Assembly: GCA_014218215.1 (NCBI GenBank)
Contig: CP043652.1
Location: 4,278,001-4,342,000, forward strand
Origin: Geodermatophilaceae bacterium NBWT11
Lineage (GTDB): Bacteria; Actinomycetota; Actinomycetes; Mycobacteriales; Geodermatophilaceae
Length of the DNA stretch: 64,000 bases
Direction of reading: 5' to 3'
Position 1 is the first letter of the stretch; every line of letters starts with the position of its first letter. The notes under the pieces were generated by a model. That model was not told the origin of the DNA, made no database searches, and worked only from the letters and a program-made list of their open reading frames with translations. Both the position numbers and the translations under genes were made by a program. Below, piece after piece: positions 1 through 11,216 of the stretch.

Positions 1-636
1 GACCTGCTGGTCGTGGGCACGCGGGGCCGCGGCGTGGTCGCCAGCGCGGTGACGGGTTCGGTCGCCCTGCACTGCGTGAGCTCGGCAGCCTGCCCGGTGG
101 TCGTCGTCCCCGAGCCGGGCGGGTGGGCCGATCCCAGCGTGGGCGTCTCCGTGGTCGCCGGGGTCGACGGCTCCGCGCGCTCAGCTGCCGCGGTGGCCTG
201 GGCGGTCGAGGAGGCCGGGCCGCGGGGGAGGGTGACCGCGGTCCGCGCCTACGGGGTGACCGACCTCTGGTACGACCAGTACCGCGCCGTCACGCCCACG
301 ACGGCGGAGCGGGACGCCGCCGAGCTCGCAGCCCTGGAGGAGGGGTTGGCGGGCCTGTTCGAGGCCACGATCGGCGAGCACGCCGAGGTCCACCGGCTCT
401 CCGTCGGTGGCGAGGCGGGCCCGGCGCTGGTGGAGCAGGCCGCCGGGGCCGACCTGCTGGTGGTGGCCAGCCGTGGCCGCGGGGAGTTCCGCGGCCTGGT
501 GCTGGGGTCGGTGGCGCTGTACTGCGTGCTGCACGCGCCCTGCCCGGTGCTGGTGGTCCGGCCCACCGACCGGTCCTGGGCCCCTGGCCGCCTGCGGGCC
601 GCTGGGGTCGCCGCGACCGCCGGGGCGTCGGTGTGA
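1..636 (+). CDS. Universal stress protein, two-domain, 5' end outside window
   Basis: The reading frame is open from base 1, so the start lies upstream of the window; 211 residues are visible. They cover the end of one Usp domain and a complete second one. Both carry the nucleotide-binding loop G-x2-G-x9-G-S (GTRGRG followed by TGSVALH; SRGRG followed by LGSVALY). Usp proteins bind ATP or similar ligands and support survival under stress; in mycobacteria many belong to the DevR dormancy regulon. The stop overlaps the next start by four bases (GTGA), so the two genes are co-transcribed. It is the first of four Usp genes in 6.3 kb around a devRS-like pair. Family is certain; ligand and exact role cannot be read from the sequence. 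Confidence 0.9.
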   Translation, partial: DLLVVGTRGRGVVASAVTGSVALHCVSSAACPVVVVPEPGGWADPSVGVSVVAGVDGSARSAAAVAWAVEEAGPRGRVTAVRAYGVTDLWYDQYRAVTPTTAERDAAELAALEEGLAGLFEATIGEHAEVHRLSVGGEAGPALVEQAAGADLLVVASRGRGEFRGLVLGSVALYCVLHAPCPVLVVRPTDRSWAPGRLRAAGVAATAGASV

Positions 637-890
637 GTGGCTGGTGGGGCGGTCACACGGACGGCTGGGGCGGCATGGGCATGGGGAGCACGGTGCTGGC
701 CGGCCTCCTGCTCGGAGGGCTCCTCCTCGCCATCGCCTGGCTCCTCCTGCGCCGCCCCACGACACCACCGCCGCCCGCGCACGGCGCTCGACCCACCGCG
801 CACGAGGTGCTGGCCGAACGCTTCGCCCAGGGCGACATCGACGAGGAGGAGTACCGCTGGCGGCTGGTCGTGCTGGGGGCCCAGCCGTGA
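633..890 (+). CDS. Small membrane-anchored SHOCT-domain protein
   Basis: An 85-residue protein starting at the GTG that overlaps the upstream Usp stop. A glycine- and tryptophan-rich N-terminus leads into one hydrophobic segment (about residues 19-38), then RR and a proline-rich linker. The C-terminus (about residues 56-83) matches the short SHOCT motif, with VLAERFAQGDID and EEEYRWRL. SHOCT domains are short oligomerisation or attachment modules often found at the ends of small bacterial membrane proteins. Coupling to a Usp suggests a stress-linked membrane role, but nothing in the sequence defines a partner or activity. Confidence 0.8.
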   Translation: MSGWWGGHTDGWGGMGMGSTVLAGLLLGGLLLAIAWLLLRRPTTPPPPAHGARPTAHEVLAERFAQGDIDEEEYRWRLVVLGAQP

Positions 891-1072
891 GACGGGTGCG
901 CACCCGGCGGCGTCCGGCCACGGCGCGAGCCGCGCCACCGAGCCCCCTGACACCCACCGGGTCCGCTGCAGGGCAGCTGAGGACCCCGCCCGGGTACTCC
1001 GGCACTGGTGGTCGGGGAGGCCGCGGGAGCCACTGGTGGTGGCACACCGGACCCACCCGAGGAGCACCAGAC

Positions 1073-1366
1073 ATGACGTCCACCGACGACACCGGACGAC
1101 CGGGAGCGCAGGCCCACGAGACGACCCGGATCCGCGGCGATGCACTCGCCGCGCGGGTGGGAGCCCTCCTGCGCGAGGGCAACGTGCGGCGCATCGTGGT
1201 GAGGGACAGCGTCGGCCACACCGTCATCGAGGTCCCGGTCACGGCCGCGGCAGCGCTCGCCGTGCTGGCTCCCGTGGTGACCGGGGTCGCCGCGTTCGCC
1301 GCCCTGGCCGCGGACTGGCAAGTCGACGTCCACCGGCAGGCCGTGCCGATCGTGAGCCCGGCGTGA
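1073..1366 (+). CDS. DUF4342-like small protein
   Basis: A 97-residue protein starting at ATG after a GAGGAG-type ribosome site. The N-terminal half (RIRGDALAARVGALLREGNVRRIVVRD) is a helical segment typical of DUF4342. It is followed by a basic beta-like stretch and a hydrophobic segment (about residues 59-84, rich in A, V and L). Function of the family is unknown; members are small and often sit with stress or membrane genes. The gene overlaps the next Usp start by four bases, so they are probably translated together. The family assignment comes from remembered sequence pattern, so treat it as likely rather than proven. Confidence 0.65.
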   Translation: MTSTDDTGRPGAQAHETTRIRGDALAARVGALLREGNVRRIVVRDSVGHTVIEVPVTAAAALAVLAPVVTGVAAFAALAADWQVDVHRQAVPIVSPA

Positions 1367-2358
1367 CCGCGCCGCCCGTCGGCCCGCCGCCCCGTCCGCG
1401 GGTCGTCATCGGGGTCGACGACTCACCCGGCGCCCGTGCTGGGCTGCGCTGGGGCCTGCCCGAGGCGGTCCGCCGCGGGGCACGCGTCCAGGTCGTGGCC
1501 GCGTTCACCATCGACCACTACTGGTCGGCGCCCTACATGGCCGGCGCCTTCCCCTACGAGGAGATCCGGGACGACACCGCCCGGCGGGCCCGCCAGGTCG
1601 TCGCCGAGGTCACCGCCGAACTGGTCGCGGCCGGGTCAGCTGGCGTGGACGACCTGACGGTGGACGTCGTGACCGAAGCGGGTTCCCCGGCGCTGGAGCT
1701 GGTCGAGCGCTCGCGCGGTGCCGCCCTGCTGGTGGTGGGCTCCCGGGGGCGCGGCTCGGTGCGGAGCCTGCTGCTGGGGTCGGTGTCCCTGCACTGCGCC
1801 GGGCACGCGCACTCCCCGCTGGTGGTCGTCCCGGCCTCACCCACGGACGCTGTGACCGTGGGCCGCCGGCGGGTGGTCGTCGGCATCGACGGCTCACCGG
1901 CTGCGGCCGCGGCGTTGCTGGCCGCGTTCGCGGCGGCCGCACGTGCCGACGCCGTGGTGGACGTGGTCGCCGCCTACGACGACGGCAGCACCTGGACGTC
2001 GGCCGCGGTGTCGCCACCGTCGTCGGTCGACCTGCGGCGCGCCGCCGAGTCCGCCGCTGCGCGGACGTTGGTGGAGGTCCGGGCGGCCGCGGCGGACCTG
2101 GACCTGCCCGAGGTCCCGGTGCAGCTGCACGTGGTGGTCGGCTCCCCCGGAGAGGCGCTCGTCGCCCGGGCCGTCGGTGCGTGGCTGCTCGTGGTCGGCA
2201 GCCACGGCGCAGGTCAGCTGATGGGGATGGTGCTGGGGTCCGTCGCGCTGCACTGTGCGCTGCACGCGCCGTGCCCGGTGCTGCTCCAGCGCGAGGGTGA
2301 CCGGCCGGGCACCGGTCGTCCGGGACGACGCCACCTCGCCGCGACGGTCGGGCCGTAG
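1363..2358 (+). CDS. Universal stress protein, tandem two-domain
   Basis: A 331-residue protein with two complete Usp domains, about residues 9-150 and 162-318. Each starts with a beta strand ending in the conserved Asp (VVIGVDDSP; VVVGIDGSP) and each has the G-x2-G-x9-G-S nucleotide loop (GSRGRG with LGSVSLH; GSHGAG with LGSVALH). The GTG start overlaps the stop of the DUF4342 gene, which fixes it; the open frame upstream is not coding. The domain layout is that of mycobacterial DosR-regulon Usps such as Rv1996 and Rv2623. Likely ATP-binding and dormancy or redox related by context. No enzymatic residues are evident. Confidence 0.93.
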   Translation: MTAPPVGPPPRPRVVIGVDDSPGARAGLRWGLPEAVRRGARVQVVAAFTIDHYWSAPYMAGAFPYEEIRDDTARRARQVVAEVTAELVAAGSAGVDDLTVDVVTEAGSPALELVERSRGAALLVVGSRGRGSVRSLLLGSVSLHCAGHAHSPLVVVPASPTDAVTVGRRRVVVGIDGSPAAAAALLAAFAAAARADAVVDVVAAYDDGSTWTSAAVSPPSSVDLRRAAESAAARTLVEVRAAAADLDLPEVPVQLHVVVGSPGEALVARAVGAWLLVVGSHGAGQLMGMVLGSVALHCALHAPCPVLLQREGDRPGTGRPGRRHLAATVGP

Positions 2359-2432
2359 CGGCGGGTCGACTCCCGGGGCGAGGGGCCCGGGGGGTCCGGT
2401 GAGGCTCCCGTCCCAGGTCGAGCCGGGGTCCC

Positions 2433-2446
2433 GGGACCTCCGACCC
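2433..2446. promoter_or_regulatory. Possible DevR-box-like site
   Basis: GGGAC, four bases, GACCC: one mismatch from the GGGAC-N4-GTCCC core of the mycobacterial DevR/DosR box. It lies 75 bases before the GTG of the single-domain Usp gene at 2521. In GC-rich DNA such imperfect matches occur by chance; it gains weight only from the devRS pair just downstream. Confidence 0.35.
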
Positions 2447-2520
2447 TGGCCCGGGTGGTCGCCGCCCGACAGCGTGGTCAGCACGCTCCACCGCTGGGGT
2501 GGACGACCGTGAGGAGAACC

Positions 2521-2997
2521 GTGAGCGATGTCCGCGAACACGCCGAGGTGCCCGGTGGGATGGTGGTCGGCCACGACGGCTCGCGGTGCGCGCAGGAGGC
2601 GCTGGCCTGGGCGCTCACCGTGGCCGCCCGTGGGCACTGGCCCGTGCACGTGGTGCGCGCCTGGTCGATGACCAGCTGCCCCCGGCCGGCGTCGGCGACG
2701 CCCGGGTTCGTGCCGCCGCTGGCCGACTGGGAGGCGTCCGTGGCGGCCGAGCTGCGCGGACACGTCGCCGAGGTGCAGGCCGGCCGGGACGTCGAAGTGA
2801 CCTGCCAGGTGGTCCACGCGGCCCCGGCCCGGGCGATGGTCGAGGCCTCGTCCGCGGCCGACCTCGTGGTGGTGGGGGCCCGCGGCCGGGGTGGGTTCCG
2901 GGGCCTGCTCCTGGGCTCGGTGAGCAACCAGGTGGTCGAGCACGCGCACTGCCCGGTGACCGTCGTCCGGTCGGGCACGGCCCGCCCGTCGGGATGA
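2521..2997 (+). CDS. Universal stress protein, single domain
   Basis: A 158-residue protein with one Usp domain: VVGHDGS at the N-terminus, then GARGRG and LGSVSNQVVEHAHCPVTVV forming the nucleotide loop and last strand. The GTG at 2521 is chosen because GAGGAG lies 5-10 bases before it; an in-frame extension would include non-conserved sequence. It precedes the devS-like kinase by 72 bases and could be read with it. Probable stress or dormancy protein; ligand unknown. Confidence 0.92.
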   Translation: MSDVREHAEVPGGMVVGHDGSRCAQEALAWALTVAARGHWPVHVVRAWSMTSCPRPASATPGFVPPLADWEASVAAELRGHVAEVQAGRDVEVTCQVVHAAPARAMVEASSAADLVVVGARGRGGFRGLLLGSVSNQVVEHAHCPVTVVRSGTARPSG

Positions 2998-5421
<2,424 letters not shown>

Positions 5422-5488
5422 CGGTGGAACGGGGTGCCGACGTGGGAGTCCATCCGGTGACCGTAGGTCGTCGGCACGTCTCGCGTCA

Positions 5489-5502
5489 GGGACCAACGTC
5501 CC
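5489..5502. promoter_or_regulatory. Perfect GGGAC-N4-GTCCC palindrome, candidate DevR box
   Basis: GGGAC CAAC GTCCC matches the core of the DosR consensus exactly in both arms and spacing. It lies 67 bases upstream of the devR-like start and 87 bases before the divergent Usp gene, so it could serve autoregulation and Usp activation. Confidence 0.6.
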
Positions 5503-5539
5503 GTCCGCCGGCACGGCGGGACCTGCGACCCCGCTGGAG

Positions 5540-5553
5540 GGGACCGGTGACCC
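5540..5553. promoter_or_regulatory. Second DevR-box-like site before Usp gene
   Basis: GGGAC CGGT GACCC, one mismatch from a perfect dyad, centred 51 bp from the palindrome at 5489 (near five helical turns). It lies 36 bases before the Usp GTG at 5590, where an activator of that gene would sit. Confidence 0.45.
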
Positions 5554-5589
5554 CCCGGCCCTGGAGGGTCCCGACCGCAGGGTCGGGGG

Positions 5590-6315
5590 GTGACGCCAGA
5601 CCCCGACACGGCGCCCCCGCGACCTGGTCCGGTGGTCTGCGGGGTGGACGGCTCGCCCTCGGCCACCGACGCGGCGTGGGCGGCCGCCCGGGCGGCCGCG
5701 TGGCTCGGGGTGGGGTTGCACCTGGTCCGGGCCCTGGAGTGGCCGGCCGCCGGGGTCCCGGGACTGCCGCCGGGCGACGCGGGCCGGGTCGCGGCCCGCC
5801 GGTCCGCCCTCACCGAGCTCTCCCGGCTGGCCGACGCGGTGCAGGTCTCCCACCCCGGGGTCCCGGTCACCGGGGGCCTGACGGACGGGACGGCCGTCGA
5901 CGTCCTCACGTCGGCCGCCGTCGGTGCGTCGCTGCTGGTGGTCGGGGTGCGTGGACACAGCGCGCGGGAGGGCCCCCGTGCCGGGTCCGTCGCGGTGGCC
6001 CTGGCCCGCTCGACACCCGGGCCCCTGCTGGTCCACCGGCAGGCCGCTCCCGGCGCCGACGGGGTGGTCGTCGCCGCCGACGGTGCACCCGGCAGCGCCG
6101 CGCTGTTGGACACCGCGCTGCGCACCACCCGTCCCGGCCTCCAGGCGTGTCAGCGGGTGTCCCGGGTGCCCTCCGGCGCGCTCCTCCTCGAGCTGTCGGC
6201 GACGTCGTCCCTGGCGGTGGTCGGACGCCCGCCGGGAGCCGGGCCGCTGGCAGAGACCACCAGCACGCTGCTGCGCCGGGGGCCGTGCGCGGTGCTCGTC
6301 GTGCCCGTGAGCTGA
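5590..6315 (+). CDS. Universal stress protein with degenerate second domain
   Basis: A 241-residue protein. The first Usp domain (about 12-153) begins [11 protein letters not shown] and has a weakened loop ([20 protein letters not shown]). The second (about 160-240) starts [15 protein letters not shown] but is only about 80 residues and lacks the G-x2-G-x9-G loop, so it probably cannot bind nucleotide. The GTG start follows a G-rich stretch and is the first in-frame start after two DevR-box-like sites. Divergent from the devR-like gene, it is a good candidate target of that regulator. Confidence 0.88.
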   Translation: MTPDPDTAPPRPGPVVCGVDGSPSATDAAWAAARAAAWLGVGLHLVRALEWPAAGVPGLPPGDAGRVAARRSALTELSRLADAVQVSHPGVPVTGGLTDGTAVDVLTSAAVGASLLVVGVRGHSAREGPRAGSVAVALARSTPGPLLVHRQAAPGADGVVVAADGAPGSAALLDTALRTTRPGLQACQRVSRVPSGALLLELSATSSLAVVGRPPGAGPLAETTSTLLRRGPCAVLVVPVS

Positions 6316-6347
6316 CCCCCGTCGCCACCGGTGCCCGCCCGGCGACC

Positions 6348-7505
6348 TCAGTAGGAGCGCGGGAGCCGGAGGTCGTGCTGGGCCACGAAGTTCAGGATCA
6401 TCTCCCGGCTCACCGGGGCGATCCGGGAGAACCGGGACGACGTGATCAGCGCGCCGATGCCGGTCTCCTGGCTCAGCCCGGACCCGCCGTGGGTCTGCAC
6501 CGCGGCGTCCACGGCGTGCACCACGGCCTCGGCGGCGGCGTACTTGGCGCTGTTCGCGGCCGACCCGGCGTCCTGCCCGGTGTCGATCAGCCAGGCGGCC
6601 TTGAGCGTCATCAGGCGCGCCAGCTCGACCTCCACCTGCGCGGCGGCCAGCGGGTGCGAGATGCCCTGGTGCGCCCCGATGGGCGTGCCCCAGACCCGGC
6701 GCTCCCGGGCGTGGGCGGCGGCCTTGGTCAGGGCCAGCCGGGCGGTGCCCAGCGAGTAGGCCGCGCCCATGACCCGCTCGGGGTTGAGCCCGGCGAACAA
6801 CTGGGCGATCCCGGCCTCCGGTGCGCCGACCAGGGCGTCCGCGGGCAGCCGGACGTCGTCCAGGAAGAGCTGGAACTGGTGGTCCGGGCTGACCAGTTCC
6901 ATCGGGATCACCGTGCGGCTCAGACCCGGCGCGTCGGTGGGGACGACGAACAGCGCCGGTCGCAGCGTGCCCGTGCCCGCGTCGGCCAGCTTGGCGACGA
7001 CGAGGACCGCGTCGGCGACGTCGACCCCGCTGATCCACACCTTCTGGCCGCTGAGCACCCACTCGTCGCCGTCCCGGCGGGCCACCGTGGTGATCGCGTG
7101 GCTGTTGGACCCGGCGTCGGGCTCGGTGATGGCGAAGGCCATGGTCAGCTGCCCGTCGGCGATGCCCGGCAGCCAGCGGTCGCGCTGCTCGGGGGTGCCG
7201 TACCGGGCGATGACCGTGCCGCAGATGGCCGGGCTGACCACCATCATCAGCAGCGGACAGCCGGCCGCGCCGAGCTCCTCCAGCACGACCGACAGCTCGA
7301 CCAGGCCGCCGCCCCCGCCGCCGTGCTCCTCGGGCAGCGCGACCCCGAGGAACCCGGCCCTGCCGGCCTCGTCCCACAGCGCCTGGACGGTGCCCCCGGT
7401 GCGGGCCTGCTCCAGGTACCAGGCGTGGCCGTACCGGCCGGCCAGGTCCGCCACGGCCGCCCGCAGGTCGCGCAGCTCGTCGCCCTCGTCGAAGTCCAGA
7501 CCCAC
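6348..7505 (-). CDS. Acyl-CoA dehydrogenase family protein
   Basis: A 385-residue flavoenzyme of usual family length. The N-terminal helical domain has [14 protein letters not shown]. The central beta domain has [13 protein letters not shown] and [20 protein letters not shown], and the C-terminal helical domain has [15 protein letters not shown]. Such enzymes oxidise an acyl-CoA at the alpha-beta bond using FAD and pass electrons to ETF. The substrate cannot be read from the sequence, and the catalytic glutamate position is not obvious to me. The gene lies 45 bases downstream of the metal ATPase on the same strand and may be read through from it, though functions look unrelated. Start GTG gives a normal N-terminus ([15 protein letters not shown]). 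Confidence 0.88.
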   Translation of the reverse strand: MGLDFDEGDELRDLRAAVADLAGRYGHAWYLEQARTGGTVQALWDEAGRAGFLGVALPEEHGGGGGGLVELSVVLEELGAAGCPLLMMVVSPAICGTVIARYGTPEQRDRWLPGIADGQLTMAFAITEPDAGSNSHAITTVARRDGDEWVLSGQKVWISGVDVADAVLVVAKLADAGTGTLRPALFVVPTDAPGLSRTVIPMELVSPDHQFQLFLDDVRLPADALVGAPEAGIAQLFAGLNPERVMGAAYSLGTARLALTKAAAHARERRVWGTPIGAHQGISHPLAAAQVEVELARLMTLKAAWLIDTGQDAGSAANSAKYAAAEAVVHAVDAAVQTHGGSGLSQETGIGALITSSRFSRIAPVSREMILNFVAQHDLRLPRSY

Positions 7506-7550
7506 CGCGATCTCCGCTCTCCCCGACGCCCCGTCCTCAGGGGCAGCCTC

Positions 7551-9473
7551 TCAGGCCGCCGGGGCCCAGGCCCGGCGGCGCAGCAGCCGCAGCCCGTTCA
7601 GCGCCACCAGGACGGTGGAGCCCTCGTGGCCGGCGACGCCCAGCGGGAGCGGCAGGTGGCCGACCAGGTCCCAGGTCACGAGGGCGACGACCACCAAGCC
7701 GGCGATCGTCAGGTTCTGCACCACGAGGCGACGGGCCCGGCGGGACAGCTCGACCAGGGCCGGCAGCGTGGCCAGGTCGTCGCGCACGACGACGACGTCG
7801 GCGCTGGAGACCGCCAGGTCCGAGCCGATCCCGCCCATCGCGACCCCGACGTCGGCGGCGGCGAGGGCCGGGGCGTCGTTGACGCCGTCCCCCACGACCA
7901 TGACCCGGTGCCCCCGGGCCTGGAGCTGGCGGACGGCGGCCACCTTGTCCTCGGGCAGGAGGCCGGCCCGCACGTCGGTGATGCCGACGCCCGCGGCCAG
8001 GGACCGAGCGGCCTGCGGGGAGTCGCCGGTGAGCAGCACGGGGGAGTGGCCCAGCGCACCGCGCAGGGCCGCGACGGTGTCGGCCGCGGCGGGGCGGAGC
8101 CGGTCGGCCAGCGCGAGATGCCCCGCCGGCGACCCGTCCACCCGCACCTCGACCACGGTGCGGCCCCGGTCCTGCTCCGCCCGGACCGCACCGGACCCGA
8201 CGGTGTCCTGGGGGGCCGAGACGGTGACCGACCGGCCGGCGACCGTGGCCGAGACACCGCGCCCCACGGCGGCCCGGAAGTCCGCACAGGCCGGGACGGC
8301 GAGACCGCGGTCCCGGGCCGCGGTCACCACGGCGCGACCGATCGGGTGCTCGCTGGGGCCCTCGGCGGCCGCGGCCAGCGCGAGGAGCTCGTCGGGGGAG
8401 CGGTCCCCGGCCGGGAGCACCGCCACGACCGTCGGCGTGCCGTCGGTGAGCGTGCCGGTCTTGTCCACGACGACCGCGGTGACGGTGCCCAGGCCCTCCA
8501 TGGCGACGGCCGAGGTGACCAGCACGCCGTGGCGCCCGGCGGTGGCGATGGCCGACAGCAGCGGGGGCATGGTCGCCAGCACCAGGGCACACGGCGAGGC
8601 GACGATCATGAACGTCATCGCCCGCAGCAGTGCGCTCTGCAGGTCCGCGCCCAGCAGCAGGGGGACGGCGAACAGCGCCAGCGTGGCCACCACCACGCCG
8701 ACGGAGTACCGCTGCTCGACGCGCTCGATGAACAGCTGGGTGCCGGCCTTGGTCTCCGAGGCCTGCTCGACCAGCGCGCCGATCCGGGCCACGACGCTGT
8801 CGTGGGCGGGGACGTCGACCCGGACGGTGAGGGTGCCCGTGCCGTTCACCGTGCCGGCGAACACCGTGTCCCCGACCCGCGCGTCCGCCGGCATCGGCTC
8901 GCCGGTGACCGAGGCCCGGTCGACCTCGGAGGCACCGGCCAGCACCGTGCCGTCGGCGGGCAGCCGGTCCCCGGGGCGCACGAGCACCCGGTCGCCGACG
9001 ACCAGCTCCAGCGCAGGCAGCACCGTCCCCGTGCCGTCGTCGTCCAGCCGGCAGGCCTGCTCGGGGGCGAGCTCGGTCAGCGACCGGACCGCGTCGCGGG
9101 TGCGCCGGGTGGCGAAGGCCTCCAGCGCCCCGGACGTCGCGAACACCACGATCAGCAGCGCCCCGTCGAACACCTGCCCGATGGCCGCGGCTCCGATCGC
9201 GGCGACCACCATCAGCAGGTCGACGTCCAGCGTCCGCTCCCGCAGCGCCTGCCACCCGGCGACCGCGGGCTCCCACCCGCCGGCGACGTAGCAGGCCAGG
9301 TAGACGGCCCAGAAGAGCAGCGCGGGCGCGCCGGCGAGCTGCAGCAGCGCGCCGAGCAGGAACAGGACCAGCGCGGTGGCGGCCCAGCGGACCTCGGACA
9401 GCGTCCAGGCCACCGACAGCCGGGAGGGTGCGGGCTGCGGGTCGGTGGTCCGGGTCAGCGTGGCGGTGGGCAC
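7551..9473 (-). CDS. P1B-4-type metal-exporting ATPase (CtpD/CoaT-like)
   Basis: A 640-residue heavy-metal ATPase without an N-terminal metal-binding domain. It has the actuator loop VTGEPMPAD, the ion-site motif SPCALVLA in the fourth core helix (SPC instead of CPC), DKTGTLT for phosphorylation, GDGVNDAPAL, and HEGST in the last helices. SPC plus HEG[GS]T and no N-terminal HMA domain mark the P1B-4 group, which exports Co2+, Fe2+, Ni2+ or Zn2+ in characterised members. It is divergent from an NmtR-like ArsR gene. I prefer the GTG at 9473 because an ATG at 9494 would lie inside the inverted repeat that is probably the operator; the ATG is the alternative. Confidence 0.9.
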   Translation of the reverse strand: MPTATLTRTTDPQPAPSRLSVAWTLSEVRWAATALVLFLLGALLQLAGAPALLFWAVYLACYVAGGWEPAVAGWQALRERTLDVDLLMVVAAIGAAAIGQVFDGALLIVVFATSGALEAFATRRTRDAVRSLTELAPEQACRLDDDGTGTVLPALELVVGDRVLVRPGDRLPADGTVLAGASEVDRASVTGEPMPADARVGDTVFAGTVNGTGTLTVRVDVPAHDSVVARIGALVEQASETKAGTQLFIERVEQRYSVGVVVATLALFAVPLLLGADLQSALLRAMTFMIVASPCALVLATMPPLLSAIATAGRHGVLVTSAVAMEGLGTVTAVVVDKTGTLTDGTPTVVAVLPAGDRSPDELLALAAAAEGPSEHPIGRAVVTAARDRGLAVPACADFRAAVGRGVSATVAGRSVTVSAPQDTVGSGAVRAEQDRGRTVVEVRVDGSPAGHLALADRLRPAAADTVAALRGALGHSPVLLTGDSPQAARSLAAGVGITDVRAGLLPEDKVAAVRQLQARGHRVMVVGDGVNDAPALAAADVGVAMGGIGSDLAVSSADVVVVRDDLATLPALVELSRRARRLVVQNLTIAGLVVVALVTWDLVGHLPLPLGVAGHEGSTVLVALNGLRLLRRRAWAPAA

Positions 9474-9484
9474 CGGGGCAACGT

Positions 9485-9512
9485 ACCTGCGCATGCGTGA
9501 AGGTGCGCAGGT
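9485..9512. promoter_or_regulatory. Candidate ArsR operator: perfect 9-bp inverted repeat
   Basis: Arms ACCTGCGCA (9485-9493) and TGCGCAGGT (9504-9512) with a 10-base spacer, in the short gap between the divergent metal ATPase and ArsR genes. Placement and symmetry fit a repressor site controlling the ATPase and possibly both genes. Confidence 0.6.
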
Positions 9513-9540
9513 GGTCCGACCCGGTCCTCGACGGCCTCGG

Positions 9541-9546
9541 TAGTCT
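9541..9546 (+). promoter_or_regulatory. -10 element (TAGTCT) for ArsR gene
   Basis: TAGTCT followed by six bases and then the GTG of the ArsR gene, the spacing of a leaderless actinobacterial transcript. Confidence 0.5.
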
Positions 9547-9552
9547 CCGGGG

Positions 9553-9891
9553 GTGCACCAGGGCATCGACGACTTCGACATGCCCGCCCCCGACGACGTG
9601 CGTCGGGCGGCGGACGCGCTGCGCATGCTCGCCGACCCCACCCGGCTGAACATCCTGTGGGCCCTGATGCAGGGCGAGACGTCGGTCGCCTGCCTGGCCG
9701 AGCTCGCCGGCACCAGCCCCACCGCGGTCAGCCAGCACCTGTCCAAGCTGCGGCTGGCCGGCCTGGTCGCCAACCGCCGCGAGGGCACGTTCGTCTTCTA
9801 CGCCCTGGCCGACTCGCACATCGGCGAGCTCGTCCGGCAGGCCCTGTCGCACGCCGACCACCGCACCCGGGACGGCGCGCCCGTCGTCTGA
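9553..9891 (+). CDS. ArsR/SmtB-family metal-sensing repressor, NmtR-like
   Basis: A 112-residue winged-helix repressor: ADALRMLADPTRLNILWAL, then the helix-turn-helix ELAGTSPTAVSQHLSKLRLAGLV and the wing NRREGTFVFYAL. The C-terminal alpha5 helix reads D-S-H then H-A-D-H after ten residues, the D-x-H-x10-H-x2-H metal site of NmtR and the alpha5 sites of CzrA/SmtB. NmtR senses Ni and Co in M. tuberculosis and controls a P1B-4-type ATPase, as the neighbour is here. Expected action: bind DNA without metal, release on metal binding. Co, Ni, Zn and Fe cannot be separated from the sequence. Confidence 0.9.
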   Translation: MHQGIDDFDMPAPDDVRRAADALRMLADPTRLNILWALMQGETSVACLAELAGTSPTAVSQHLSKLRLAGLVANRREGTFVFYALADSHIGELVRQALSHADHRTRDGAPVV

Positions 9892-10001
9892 GCGGCGGCC
9901 GCTGCGCAGCGCACGTTGCGGTGATGTGGCACGGGTCACCGTCGAAGGCCCCGGAACGGCTACGGTCGACGGACTGACCGCTCCCCGGTCCGGAGGTCGC
10001 C

Positions 10002-11216
10002 GTGCCCCTCGTGTCGTCCCTGGTGTCACCCGTCCGGTCCGTCGCTGCCCCCGCCGGGTCGGCCCGCAGCGCGTTCAGCAAGTACCTGGTGCCCGAGGTC
10101 GTCTTCGGGTGGGGCGCGCTGTCCGAGGCCGGGTACGCGGCCCGCCGGCTGGGCGCGCGGAGGCCCTTCGTGGTCACCGACGAGGGCGTGGCCCGGGCCG
10201 GGTGGGCCCGCGAGCTGGCCCGGCACCTGGCCGACGTCGGGCTGGTGGCCACCAGCTGGCAGGAGATGACGCCCAACCCCAAGGACCACGAGGTGGCTGC
10301 CGGGGCGGCGGTCTACCGGGCCAGCGGGTGCGACGTGATCATCGGACTGGGCGGCGGGTCGGTGATCGACGCCGCGAAGGCCATCGCCGTCGTCGCCTCC
10401 AACGGCGGCGAGATCCTGGACTACGAGGGCGTGGACCGGGTCACCGCCGCGATCCCGCCGACCGTCATGTGCCCCACCACGGCGGGCACCGGCGCCGACG
10501 TCTCCCAGTTCGCGGTGATCACCGACACCGCCCGCCGGGTCAAGGCCACCCTCATCGGCCGGGCCCTGGTGCCCGACATCTCCCTCACCGACCCCCGGCT
10601 GCTCACCACCATGCCCGCCGACCTCGCCGCCGCGACCGGCCTGGACGCGCTGACCCACGGGGTGGAGGCCTACGTGTCCCGGGCCGCGGGCCCGCTCACC
10701 GACGTGCACGCCCTGCACGCGATCGGGCTGATCGCCGGCTCGCTGCGCCGCACGCTCACCCACCCCGAGGACGTCGACGCCCGGACGGCGATGGCCCAGG
10801 CCAGTCTCGAGGCCGGGCTGGCGTTCACCAACGCCATCCTGGGCGCGACGCACGCCATGAGCCACCAGGTCGGCGGGCTGCTGGACCTCCCGCACGGGGT
10901 GGTCAACGGCGTGCTGCTGCCGCACGTCATCCGGTTCAACGCCCGCACGGCGCCGGCCCGGTTCGGGGCGGTCGCGCGGGCACTGGGCGTGGACACCACC
11001 GGGATGGCCGCCGGCACCGCGGCCGAGGCCGCCGCCGACGCGGTCGCCGCCCTGGCCGCCGACCTGGGCTGCCCGGCCGGGCTCGCCGAGCTCGGGGTGA
11101 CGGCCGCGGACGTGGAGACGCTGTCGGTGACCACGCTGGCCGACGCCTGCCTGTCCACCAACCCCCGCGACGCCAGCCAGGCCGACGTCGCCGAGCTGTT
11201 CCGGACGGCGATGTGA
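10002..11216 (+). CDS. Iron-containing alcohol dehydrogenase (1,3-propanediol dehydrogenase-like)
   Basis: A 404-residue group III alcohol dehydrogenase. The N-terminal domain has IIGLGGGSVIDAAKAIA for NAD(P) and the middle has CPTTAGTGADVSQFAVI. The metal-site region has D and H in GLDALTHGVEAYVS, then HAMSHQVGG and LPHGVVNGVLLPHV. GTG start after CGGAGG. It overlaps the following kinase gene by four bases. In M. smegmatis the orthologous position beside mnoSR is a 1,3-propanediol dehydrogenase, so short diols or alcohols are plausible substrates. That assignment rests on gene order as I remember it. Confidence 0.87.
   Translation: MPLVSSLVSPVRSVAAPAGSARSAFSKYLVPEVVFGWGALSEAGYAARRLGARRPFVVTDEGVARAGWARELARHLADVGLVATSWQEMTPNPKDHEVAAGAAVYRASGCDVIIGLGGGSVIDAAKAIAVVASNGGEILDYEGVDRVTAAIPPTVMCPTTAGTGADVSQFAVITDTARRVKATLIGRALVPDISLTDPRLLTTMPADLAAATGLDALTHGVEAYVSRAAGPLTDVHALHAIGLIAGSLRRTLTHPEDVDARTAMAQASLEAGLAFTNAILGATHAMSHQVGGLLDLPHGVVNGVLLPHVIRFNARTAPARFGAVARALGVDTTGMAAGTAAEAAADAVAALAADLGCPAGLAELGVTAADVETLSVTTLADACLSTNPRDASQADVAELFRTAM

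Noticed and set aside
961-1000. A GGACCCCGCCC stretch as a further DevR box
   Set aside because: Arm spacing is three rather than four bases and the dyad is broken, so it is not better than chance.
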